Positions 32,649 through 43,201 of a stretch of 64,000 nucleotides of DNA are shown here, one piece after another. Made by a program: the position numbers and the translations under genes. Each line of letters starts with the position of its first letter. Position 1 is the first letter of the stretch. The stretch is from Mycocentrospora acerina. Lineage: Eukaryota > Ascomycota > Dothideomycetes > Pleosporales. The notes below the pieces were generated by a model. The model was not told where the DNA came from and made no database searches. It saw only the letters and a list, made by a program, of their open reading frames with translations. The DNA lies in the NCBI GenBank assembly GCA_022701365.1, contig JAKUHH010000091.1, positions 124,001 to 188,000 of the forward strand, given 5' to 3'.

Positions 32649-35600
32649 TTAGCTTTTTTCGTACAGACGAGTATTCTCAATCGATGGCTTGCCACCGTTG
32701 GCCGACTGCCAGAAATCCAAACTAGCAATGACGTCTGTGCCCATCTCGTCTTCATACGCGTACAAAATCTGCTAGTTGTTAAAAAACAAAATACCCTGAA
32801 AACAAGACAAGATTATATGGACTTACCTCTCTAGTCGACGTGTGCAACCATCTAATATTCTTTGCTGTGATAATATGCACCAAACCACCGCCCTCCATGT
32901 GGCGAATTTCAATAAAGCTTGGCTCAAAGGCGAGAATGTACGGATTGAAGATTGCAAATGCTTGTGGGTTACCCTCCCATGTGATCTTCCAGTCCTGTCT
33001 CGCCCGCCATCCGTTCCTATTGACGAAGAATGAGTAGTCGGTGTAACAAAGCAAGAACTCGCTCGCCATACGCTCAATGTGAATGGGCTTGATGTTCTCC
33101 TTCCGCACGACGAAGTCGAGTGACGTGTCTGCTTGATCCAGAAGCGATTGTGTCTCCAGAGTCTCGAGGCTGACCACTTCAAAGCCACGCGCACAGCCAA
33201 CGCAGAGTTTGGAGCGCAAGAAATGAATCGACGTCGACTCGGTGGGAATATAAAACTCCTTGTAAGGCTTGAGTTGGTCTTGTCCTTGGGTGAGCATCTT
33301 GGCGAATCCAGATTTCCTTGCCTTGTTGGCCATGTTCTCCTTGGGTTCGTAGACCTTGATGGTTGTTGAAAGCGCAGAAGTCTTGACTGCAGCAACCAGC
33401 TGGTTTCCGACGCAAATGCCGGCTTTGAAGAAATTGGCATGGCATATCTTGCGCGGTCGCTTGGCAGCTGCATTGCTCTCGTCGGGGTCCAGAGCTTCGA
33501 TGGAATAAGAAAAGAGGGTCTTGTCGGCCAGGACGAGCACAATTTGATGTTGCTCGAGAACATCAATCTGTGTGACACCTTTGCAGTCCAGGGCGCGGCG
33601 AGGCTTCATCGAAGAGTCCTTTGGCTTTCGCTCAACCACATACACGCCTGCGTCAGTTCCCAACGCGAGTTTACGGCCACCATCTGAGAAGCAATTAGCA
33701 TACAAATATGAGTGAAGCAGGAAAACATACCCAGAGGCACACAGCAGGTAACTCGCATAGCTGGGGAGAAGAAGCCCTCATTGAGAATGGTCTTGGTGAA
33801 AATATTGCTGCGCTCCCTCAAGCTTCGCTGTTGCGATTCAATGTGCTCCATCCATTTTTGCTGAGAAATGGGTGTGCTCGCGTAGAGGGTCAACTCGTAA
33901 CCACCCTTTCCAAGATGCTTGAAGGTGATGGGATGGCCTTGCAGCTTGTTCGCATCGTACTTGGGTGTGGCGGCGACAATGGACTTTGCACCCATTAGGT
34001 TCGCCGACGGTCTCTTTGCGATGCCCAGCTTGTTAGGAATAATTTCTTCCATTTGCGTAATGACAAGCAGCTCAAGTGGTATGGGTTTCTTGTAGACCTT
34101 TTGTTCTTCGCGCTTGTTGACCACTTTTGCTCGGACTAAAAGAACAGCATGATCGAAAAGGTAGCAGGTGATGTCACCAGTGACCTCTGTTGGTGTCTTC
34201 TTAAGACTCCCCTTGAACACCAGTTGACGGTTCTCGTCGGTTAGCTTCAGATCAACGTATTCTCCAGGTTTGAACTTTAGGTCCTTGTTGAGCTGCATCA
34301 AATTGAAATGATTTTCCGCCTTTCCAGATTCAGTATTGACCTTGGACAGAGTGTCCTTGATGATTTTGATGACTTTTGGAATGTCTTCCTTGTCTGGGTT
34401 GTCGTCGGCTGTGGATTTGAGAATGTTCTCAAGCAGCAGAGGATATCTTGCCAATCTTGTCGTAGGTTTAGTCAAATATCCGTTCAGTTCAAGCTTTCTG
34501 GATTCCTTCATCCTCTCTACCTCGTCGACGAATTTCATGAATTGAGGGTTGGTACGTTTCTCATGCTCAAATTCGTACTTGCCAAACAACTGGTTTGCAC
34601 CGTACTTGATAAAGGGGGCGAAGTGCGGAACGTATTCAAGGAAGATGTCACCCACGTTCCGAACCACATGCTCCCTCTGTTGGCGACGTGTGAGTGCCTC
34701 GGCTAGTCGAGAGTTGACCATGTACACTTCCTGGCAGTTGGAGAAGACTGTACGGACAAACTTCTCCCGGCGGTGTTCTGGAATGGGCGAGGTAGCAGGG
34801 TTGCGGAGAGGCTTCATCCAGAAATCCCGAAGATACTCCAAATCCTTGACAAAGTCACGTTCAGTGTACATGAGCTCGGAGATGACTTCTTGACGCTTCT
34901 TTTCTTGGTCTGACACTGTGGCTGCTACTTCCTTCGGAACGGTATTAATCCAGAGCTTCTGCTCTTCGTCGTCGGCGTCTTCGTGCAAACTGGTACGGGA
35001 GTCTTCCTTCTTCAGACCGGGCTGGATTCGCAGGTTCAAGCGAGCTTGTTGTTCCAAACGACGTGGGCAGGCGATTGAATAGCAGAGGCGGTCGCGGGTA
35101 CAGGTAGGAGAATAGCACTCTGTTAGAAGCGTAAAGACACCATTTACTTCGGCCTGCTCTTCCATGACGGTCTCACGGAACTGGTAGACTTCGTTGGTAG
35201 AGTCTCGCAATCGATGGGCATATGTCACATCGTGGAAAAACTTCTGAGCGTCCAGGGACCTGCCCAAAAGCAGCGCCAAGTTGCGATCTGTTGTCTTGAT
35301 AATGTAGGATATGAGGTCGACTGCGTCCGCGCCCGTAAAGGCACTCGTGTACACAAGACCGTCCTTTTCTTTTTCCGACAGGTTTACTCTTTCCATGAAT
35401 ACTTCGGCAACCTTTGATAAAAGCGCAGGATACACAAGAGGGGCGCGGCGCTGGGCGACGATGATTTGCTGCCCACCTTGGGATTGGCCCGAGGTCCTGT
35501 TGTTGCTGGAGGCTGTTGCAGTCGAACTCGGGCGTGTGATGGACGAAGACATGGTATCTGTGCGCTCTGAGGGAGCAATGACGGTTGACGCCATGGACAT

Positions 35601-36581
35601 GGTCCGTGGTTGAATGGTAATGCTGCCCTGGCTGGCATTTCTGGTCCTTGCTCCTGGCCCAGCATTCACGGGCGGTTGGGCGCCTGCAAGCGAGGCCCTG
35701 GGGTCTGCAAAGGGCTGCTCAGGGCCGTCTGATTCCTTTCTGCGGTTTGGAATGACGCGCCCGCTCATCGTCTGCGCATATTCACTGTCTCTTGCGTACG
35801 AGGTCATGGACATTGTCCGTTCGTCTGGGCGTTCTGGGACCACACGACCCTGGGCTGTCGTTCTGGCCATGTGGTTCATATATGGTTGCTGTCGGAACGT
35901 ATTCGCAGGCGACTGGTAGTTTTGGCCGGGAGGAACAAACTGTGGCCTCGGGCCCGAGGCCAGAGACTGCGAACGGTAGGGGTCGGCGTTCATTGCGCCA
36001 GGCGGAGCAGGAAATCGCGGGGGAACTGGCTTGTTGAACTGAGGCTGGCCTGGCGGAGGAAGCCTTGGATCAAAGCGCTGGGGTTGGCCGTAGGGCTGGC
36101 GTTCAGGTCGCAGCGGCGTAGGGAGGTATTGTGGCTGTGGCTGGCGCTGGGGCTGACCGGGCACGTCTGGATAGCGCTGGTTTGGCGGAGGATAGCCGTT
36201 TGGCAGAGGGCGGGCGTAGTTGCCGGGCTGCTGGTCCTGGCTCGGGGGTCGCTGCTGCTCGTAGTTGGAGACGGCGCGCTGCTCGTAGTTGGGGTGGGCG
36301 CGCCGATCATAGCCATTGACGGGCTGACGGATGGGGGGTGCACGCTGCATCATGTCGGCGGTCTGGCTGGACATGGTCGCCGCACGGTCGGGGATGCGCA
36401 TCTGCGACTGCGAGGTCATCGTCTGCGAGCGTCCTGCCATGGCGGGACTGGCGCCGAAGATGTTTGCAAACGCGGCGTCCCTTGCCCCTCCTCCCGCAGC
36501 TCCTCCCGCGGCGCCCATGGGCTGGCCATAGTTTGGAGAGCGCGCAAAATCTCGCCCTTGCTGGTTGCCGTAGTCGGCCAT
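32649..36581 (-). CDS. ROM2: Rho1 guanine nucleotide exchange factor (Rom1/Rom2 type)
   Basis: Three exons on the minus strand: 36581-33731, 33683-32827, 32768-32649; 1275 residues. Domains in order: a long Pro/Gln/Arg-rich disordered N-terminus (1-380); a DEP domain (about 385-470, TGADAVDLISYI); the DH RhoGEF domain (about 565-755, beginning KKRQEVISELMYTERDFVKDL); a PH domain (about 785-920, ending QQKWMEHIES); and a citron-homology CNH domain (about 935-1230, ending GGLVHIITAKNIRWLH). This is the exact architecture of yeast Rom2, which activates Rho1 at the plasma membrane in the cell-wall integrity pathway. The last exon supplies the terminal 39 residues. The first ATG gives MADYGNQQGRDF. 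It is divergent to the V-ATPase gene. Confidence 0.94.
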
Positions 36582-37150
36582 GTGTGCTCTGGCGTGGGCG
36601 GTGCTTGCTGGCGGCCTGGTTGCATCCGCCGTCGTCGGGCGATGGTGCGAGACGCTGGGGGGACGGCTGCTCGGTCACCCGCTCCGGCAATGCACTGCAG
36701 CGTACAGGGCGCAGCGAGGGGCTCGCGAGGGCAGGCAAGCAGCAGAGCAGCAAGGCAAGGCAGAGGCTCTCGACCTCAGGCAAGAAGCGGCAGCGATTGG
36801 GCGGGGTGTCTGGAGAGGATGCGGACTAAACAGAGCGGATTCGGAGAAGCCTGTGTCCCCGTGACCCGGCAAGGGGCTGCAGGCGTGTGGTATGGGCGGC
36901 AGTGGGCGAGGCAGGCGAGGCTTGCTTTCACGCACCGCAATGGAGAGTCGAGGCGGCAGGTCGTGCTGGGTCGACGTGTTTCTCCATCCGCAACGTGCTG
37001 ATGGGGAACCGGGGCCGGCCTTGGCGGCGAGCTGCCTCGACCTAGCTTCACGACCAGCTGCAGTCGACGTTCCACTCCTCACCCGCCGCATCGCCAGCCC
37101 ACATCGCGCACCCTCCCGCCCACCGGCGCAACACTGAGAACCAAGACATC
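36582..37150. promoter_or_regulatory. divergent promoter between ROM2 and VMA3
   Basis: 569 GC-rich bases between two start codons on opposite strands. No gene is supported; the many open frames here run straight on from shadows of ROM2. No specific factor site recognised. Confidence 0.5.
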
Positions 37151-38032
37151 ATGTCGTCGCAGGCCCACGACTACGCGCCCCTGTTCGCGCCCTTCTTCGG
37201 CATGGTGAGCGCCCCCGAGCCGACGATGAAGTCATGAGCTAACAGGTCGCAGAGCGGTATTGCCTTTGCTGTAAGTCCCCGTCGCCCGTGTAGCCGTTGA
37301 ACTGAGAGACGAGCGCCTGGACAGATGATATTCGGATGTACGCCCCGTCGCCCGCCCCCCTCGAGACGCGTCCAGGGCTAATGTGTGCAGGCATGGGAGC
37401 TGCCTATGGAACCGCAAAGGCAGGCATTGGCATTGCCGGCATTGGAACCTTCAGGCCCGATCTGATTATGAAAGTACGTGTCGTTCAGCCGCGCCCACGC
37501 GCTGGAGCTGACGATTGTGCAGTCTCTCATCCCTATCGTCATGTCCGGCATCCTGGCCGTCTACGCCCTCGTCATCTCGGTGCTCATTGCAAGTGACATC
37601 AAGCCGCCATCGGAGAAGAACTACTCGCTGTTCGCTGGCTTCATGCACATGGCTGCCGGGCTTTCAGTAGGCCTGTCGGGGCTGGCTGCAGGCTACGCCA
37701 TTGGAATCGTCGGAGACGCTGTACGTGCGCTTGCTGACGGCGTTGAAGCATTTGCTGACAATGACAGGGCGTACGCGCTTTCATGAGCCAGTCGAGAATC
37801 TTCGTGGGCATGGTCCTGATTCTCATCTTCGCAGAAGTTTTGGGTCTCTACGGGTAAGTCTTGCTTTGCCGTGTCTGCGTGTTGGGCTCCATGGCTCGTA
37901 TTCTTCCCTGACGGAGAGAGTTTCCAACGTGACCGCTACGATGCTTTTACGCGAACTGCACCATCTCAATGTCTAACCAAATCCTCCAGACTCATCGTCG
38001 CCCTGATTCTGAACACGCGGGCCAGTAGCTGA
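37151..38032 (+). CDS. VMA3: V-ATPase proteolipid subunit c
   Basis: Seven exons: 37151-37204, 37253-37270, 37325-37337, 37391-37473, 37523-37720, 37768-37853, 37990-38032; 164 residues. Exons 2 and 3 are micro-exons of 18 and 13 bases; splicing recreates the first membrane helix APFFGMSGIAFAMIFGCMGAAYGTA in pieces. Four transmembrane helices follow the family plan, with the proton-binding Glu in LILIFAEVLGLYG of helix 4 and the GLSVGLSGLAAGYAIGIVGD stretch in helix 3. It forms the proton-translocating ring of the vacuolar ATPase. The length fits Vma3/Vma11; the MSSQ start and single terminal helix pair favour subunit c over c'. Confidence 0.93.
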
Positions 38033-39129
38033 ATACGACGTGAAAGAGGGAACATGTACGACTACTTGTGGAGGACAAGGAGATAGGATGCAACATTGGA
38101 GTTTGGGGAGTCTGATTGATTGGGCCAGTCGAGTTTCAGGGAGCATACACATAATTGAGATTGATCTTCAAGCGACGGGGCGTGGGTAGACGGTGTGCAC
38201 GGAGAGTAGAAGGCGGTCGTCTTGTAGGAGCAATAGCAGTTTGGATGCCAGCAGCTGCCCTGACGATGGGTCACGTGACTGTGTTGTAGCCGTGCAGGTG
38301 TTGTTGTGGCCGTGCAGGTGTTGTGGCCGTACAAATGCTGTAGTTGCAGCCCTAGAAATGTCTTGGCCATGCAAATGTCGCAGTTGCGGCCGAGTAGGCA
38401 CCACGTCCACCATGATCTGCACGTGTCGAGCAGCATCAATGTCGGCGTCGGCGTGATTGGCTGCTGCCAAGCCATGGTCAGTCTCCGTGGCTGGGTGACA
38501 GGCGAGCAGCGCCCATGCATACCATGTTCGATGCATGTCCTGCCCATTACCTACCTAGTTGCACAGGGTCCGCACTGCTGCCGGCGGTTGGGCGGCGGCG
38601 GCGGCGCACTCGCAAGGGGGCGCTACCCAGTACCGGGCGTCTCACCACGCCTCTGATGTAAGGCGTCAAACGCTCGCGGGTCGGCTTCGTACGGCCAGCG
38701 AGTGCATGCAAATGCGCATCGAGGGCGCACGTTGCCAAAGCCGCCCGGCTTTACTGCGCGTAGCACCCCGCGCTTATCGAGAGGGCCCCCGCCATGACGA
38801 TGCGCCCGCCGTCGACGTTCCCTCGCTTCTATCCACGGCTCGAGGCCGCAACGCCGCGCCCAAGTAGCCGTCCTCACGTTTGCCCGCCCACAAACACACG
38901 CCCCTTGTCCTGGCCTGCCCACGCCTGCCCACGCCCGCCCGAGCCCGTCCTCGCCTGCCCCAGCCCTTGCCAGTGCCAGCGCCAGCGCCAGCAATGATCC
39001 ATAAGCCCGTCTAAGAACGGAAACGACGACACCGCCCCCAACCCCATCTCTCCCACCTGCACTCCCACTCGCACCCGCACTCCCACTCCCACCCCCCCGA
39101 GCCTGCCGCCGGTGCCCAATCCAGCAGCC
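38033..39129. other. intergenic, PKA promoter region with tandem repeats
   Basis: About 1.1 kb. An imperfect ~20-base repeat (GTTGTGGCCGTGCAGGT) recurs three to four times at 38285-38400. Before the kinase ATG at 39130 there are CCCACTCCCA/CCCACGCC runs (38905-39100), C-rich tracts typical of fungal 5' leaders. No gene supported. Confidence 0.6.
38285..38400. repeat. imperfect ~20-nt tandem repeat
   Basis: Units resembling TTGTGGCCGTGCAGGTGTTG occur head to tail, then decay (GTGGCCGTACAAATGCTG, TTGGCCATGCAAATGTCG). Confidence 0.7.
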
Positions 39130-40694
39130 ATGGCGACCACGGTCCACAACCGCCTGCTGCACCCAATACGCCACCACAAGGAGAAGCAGCACCAGCATGA
39201 CCACGAAGCCCACCAGTCGGGCCCGCTGCACGACCGCAGCGACTCGGCCCTCGACCGCCCACGCGAGGAAGAGAAGCACGTTCTGGCCCAGTGGGAGGAC
39301 CAGCAGCAGACAATGACCATGGATGACGTGGACCAGGACCCTTCGCAGAAGATGGTGGGGCATTCGTCAAAGGTGCTGCGCGAGGAGGACTTTGAGCTGA
39401 TCAAGACACTGGGAACCGGTGCGCATGGCCGGGAGCAGAGCGGGCAAGAAGCGCCTTGCTGACAATCGACGCAGGTACCTTTGCGCGCGTCTGGCTGGTG
39501 CGACTCAAGGACGCGCAAAACGGCGACCAAGACAAGGTGTTTGCGCTGAAGATTCTGCGCAAAGTCGACGGTACCCACGTCCGTCCTGCTGCCTGCGTGT
39601 ACCATTCGCTAATCGCCCATGTTGCAGTCATCCGTCTGAAACAAGTAGAACACGTCCGCAACGAGCGCAATGTCCTCGCCAAAGTCGCGGGCCACCCTTT
39701 CATCACAACAATGGTTGCCAGTTTCCAGTCGCTCGATTCACTTTACATGGTCGTATGTAGCCTTTTTGGACGTGTGCGTCTTCGATAGCTGATGATGCAA
39801 AGCTCGACTACTGCCCTGGTGGCGAGGTGTTTAGCTACCTTCGTCGAGCGCGCCGCTTCAACGAGCCCACATCGCAGTTCTACGGCGCAGAAATCGTCCT
39901 CATCCTCGAGTTCTTGCACGAAAGAGAAGGCGTTGCGTATCGTGACCTCAAGCCCGAAAACATTCTCATTGACGCAGAGGGACATCTTAAGCTGGTGGAT
40001 TTTGGCTTTGCAAAGAAAGTAGAAAATAGTAGGTTGAAGAGGTGTGGATGAATGGGGGGTATGAGACTGATGCGAGCAGGGGAAACCTATACACTTTGCG
40101 GTACACCTGAGTACTTGGCCCCTGAGGTGATTCGAAATACAGGTGCGTCTGCCATGGACCCGATTACAAGCCGAGCTCACCAAGATTTCAGGCCACGGAA
40201 CAGCCGTCGACTGGTGGGCATTTGGCATTCTAGTCTACGAATTCCTCGTTGGCCAGCCGCCCTTTTGGGACCAAAACCCCATGAAGATTTATGAGCAGTA
40301 CTTTTTTCCCCCTTGACCCCCCCTCATTGGTCTCTGATTTTCTAACGAGATTTTTTTTGTTTTGTTTTGTAGGATTGTAGAAGGGCGGTTACGCTTCCCG
40401 TCGGCCATGTCAGCGGCTGCGCGCGACCTCATCTCTGGGCTCTGCAACGTGGACACATCGAAGCGGCTGGGCAACATATCGGGCGGGGCGCAGCGGGTCA
40501 AGTCGCACGAGTGGTTCAAGGACATTGACTGGGACAAGCTGTACCGGAGAGAGGTCAATGGGCCGATTGTGCCGCATCTGAGAGGCCCGGCCGACACGAG
40601 GAATTTCGACGAGTATGAGCCTGAGAGCGAGCACCGAGATCCGTATACCAAGGAGTTGAGTGACAGGTGGGAAGCTAGTTTTGAGGATTTTTAG
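39130..40694 (+). CDS. cAMP-dependent protein kinase catalytic subunit
   Basis: Seven exons: 39130-39418, 39475-39570, 39628-39752, 39803-40028, 40080-40142, 40192-40297, 40373-40694; 408 residues. It is an AGC kinase: glycine loop LGTGTFARV (around codon 95, split by intron 1), VAIK-type lysine in VFALKILRKVD, YRDLKPEN (216-223, Tyr instead of His before RD as in PKA), DFGFAKKV (236-243), activation-loop threonine in TLCGTPEYLAPE (Thr250), and a C-terminal tail ending in ASFEDF, the hydrophobic motif. The His-rich N-terminus (HHKEKQHQHDH) is unusual. The FARVWLVRL loop differs from class I fungal PKA, so I lean to the second class (PkaC2/PkaB), but this is inference. It phosphorylates substrates downstream of cAMP in growth and development. 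Confidence 0.92.
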
Positions 40695-41161
40695 AGGCTA
40701 GAGATGGAGATGAGGTGATGAAGTTGAGTGTAGAGATGGAGATGAGGATAGGAGGAGGAGGAGGAGGAGGAAGACGAGGAGGAGGAGAGGAGGAAGAGGA
40801 GGATAGTAGACGGGATTGTACGTTGCTCGCGCTCATCATATTCCCTTGATTTTTCTTTTTTTTTGCATTCATATTCACATTCATGCTCATGCACAATGGC
40901 GTTTGGCGTATATACATATCTCACTCTCTTTTCCCTCTCTCTTTTTTTCTTCTCTCTCCTTCCACTTGAAAGAAAGGGGGAAGGAGAGAGGGATAGAGGG
41001 AGGGAGGGAGGAACAGAGGGTGTTTGTTTATTTATTTTCTATGCATGGCTTTGGGGGTTGGTGGATGGGTGAATGGATGGATGGGGGTGTTATTGTATAC
41101 TACTAGCATCAATATCATCATTTGGTTGTACTGTGTTTTTATATCTCTTGAAGTTTCTTCG

Positions 41162-41467
41162 TCTTCTTCTTCTTCTTCTTCTTCTTCTTCTTCTTCTTCT
41201 TCTTCTTCTTCTTCTTCTTCTTCTTCTTCTTCTTCTTCTTCTTCTTCTTCTTCTTCTTCTTCTTCTTCTTCTTCTTCTTCTTCTTCTTCTTCTTCTTCTT
41301 CTTCTTCTTCTTCTTCTTCTTCTTCTTCTTCTTCTTCTTCTTCTTCTTCTTCTTCTTCTTCTTCTTCTTCTTCTTCTTCTTCTTCTTCTTCTTCTTCTTC
41401 TTCTTCTTCTTCTTCTTCTTCTTCTTCTTCTTCTTCTTCTTCTTCTTCTTCTTCTTCTTCTTCTTCT
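41162..41467. repeat. (TTC)102 microsatellite
   Basis: 306 bases of uninterrupted TTC, preceded by one imperfect unit. It lies about 470 bases downstream of the kinase stop codon. Confidence 0.97.
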
Positions 41468-41937
41468 CCCGTTACTGTTAAACATACATGTTACATTGTC
41501 ACTTGATTAGTTACATGTACCTATATACATATACATGTATATAAACAAAGCTCTTTTCGTGAGAGTATCCATGTATATTGATACTACATTTTCAACAATA
41601 CTTTTTTTCTACATTTGTCGTCTTGACTGTTTTTCTTTCTCTTTCCCTTTCCTTGGCAGTGTGTGTAGTTGAGAAACTGGAAAAACACAACTTATTTCGA
41701 TGCGAGACAAGTCATCCATCTAGTTGGGGGGGGATGGTGTGGAACTTTGGTATGATGTGTGCACTAGTTGTTTTACTACAAGGGTGTTTGCAAGTACCAA
41801 GACGCTTGTGGTGGGTTTACCACGGCTATAACGAGTAGGGAAGGGTTGGACGCGAAGTCGGAGGAGGGTAAGTGCGACTACTGGGATGGTAGCTTGGCTT
41901 TTTTTTTGTGTGTGTGGCACATGCATGTGTGGGGGTC

Positions 41938-41985
41938 AAGTAGGTAAGTAGGTAAGTAGGTAAGTAAGCAAGCAAGTAAGTGAGT
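41938..41985. repeat. short tetranucleotide-type repeat
   Basis: GTAGGTAA units then AAGCAAGC and AAGTAAGT variants in tandem. Confidence 0.8.
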
Positions 41986-43201
41986 TTGTTAAGAAGAAAA
42001 AAATTCACATGTGATTGTTGGCAGAAATGCGATGACCGATCTTGGGCTTTGACTGTGCGAGGGAGATTGCCATGCCCATCATGCCCACGCTATGCTGGTG
42101 CTATGCTATGCTAGTCTAGCAGGCAGGCAAGGAAAGCAGGGAATGAGAAGAGTGGGGGAAATATCAAGGAAATCAGCTTCTCTTGCGGTAAATGTGTGTG
42201 CCTCTCTCTTACACACACACATACACACATAGCAACAGCCACATACATCAACCTACCTAGTTGTACGACAGGCACAAAGTTCAAGGTTTTACATGCATGA
42301 TATCCGGTTTCCAAAGGTGCATGCATACATGCACGCATTAGCAAGTGTGGCGTCAACTGCACTTCACTGCACGACTGGGGGGGGGCAAAGGCGGAACGCG
42401 GCGGGAGAGGCGAATAAGCCGTCGAGCAAATGAGGGTGGAGAAGGAGGCCCCCCCTTGTGAAGGTTCCTGGGGCGTGTGCGTGTGCTGGCGGGCAGGCAC
42501 GCTGGGGTGGCCTGTTCGCATCGTGGGCTTGATGGAGGGTTTTGGGCCCTGGAGAGTCGTGAAACCAAGGTTGTTCGGTGGCGGCTAGTTACCTACTATT
42601 ACTGCCATGTTGCCACCACCACCACACTCGTGCCATATGGTTGCTGCGTGTTTTTTGTGGTTCGCTAGAGATGGCAAGGGCAACGTGGGCAGATTGGGTT
42701 TGCAGAGTCGAGAACCTGACGCCAGAGCAGGTAAAATAGGACAGGACAGGGCCAAGCTGGCGAGATTGGGCGTGGACATGGCCATGACTTGTCGGTCACC
42801 TATTCTTGTTTGCAGCCAACATAACATAACAGCCAGTGCATTTCCTTTTTCGGGGGCACGACTCCTTTTTTGGTTTCGAGGATTGTACCTTTGTTGTTGC
42901 TTGTGGTTTTTTATTTGTTTATTTTCTGGGTTTGTGGGTTTGTGCACGCGTGCTATACATTCATCTATTCACTGGGGGGGACGTGGCATAGTAGAGCTTA
43001 TGCTGAGCGGTGCCGAACTAAATAGTAGATAACCTTTTTGTGCGCCACAGGCCCGCGGAAAGCTACAGCAGAGCCACAGCCAGCAGAGCTACGGGGCGCA
43101 ATAGCATTTTGACTGCCTGTACACGTCCGTCCTCCATCACGACGACGACGACGACGAAGACTGCTCGACTGCATGCTCGTGGCCGCGGGCTCCTCGCGGG
43201 A

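Larger units (their letters stand above)
40695..43201. other. long intergenic region with microsatellites
   Basis: 2.5 kb without a supported gene. It includes a GGA-rich 3' flank of the kinase gene, the (TTC)102 tract (separate entry), a GTAGGTAA/AAGCAAGC repeat block at 41938-41985, and a long C/T-rich leader before the SSK1 start. The poly-Ser, poly-Leu and poly-Arg open frames across the TTC tract are artefacts. Confidence 0.6.

Noticed and set aside
41024..41510. Poly-Ser, poly-Leu and poly-Arg open frames
   Set aside because: They only reflect translation of the TTC microsatellite and have no start context or flanking domain.
43040..43201. Upstream extension of SSK1 from GTG 43040
   Set aside because: No ATG in frame before 43202, and the segment is Thr-repeat-like leader sequence.
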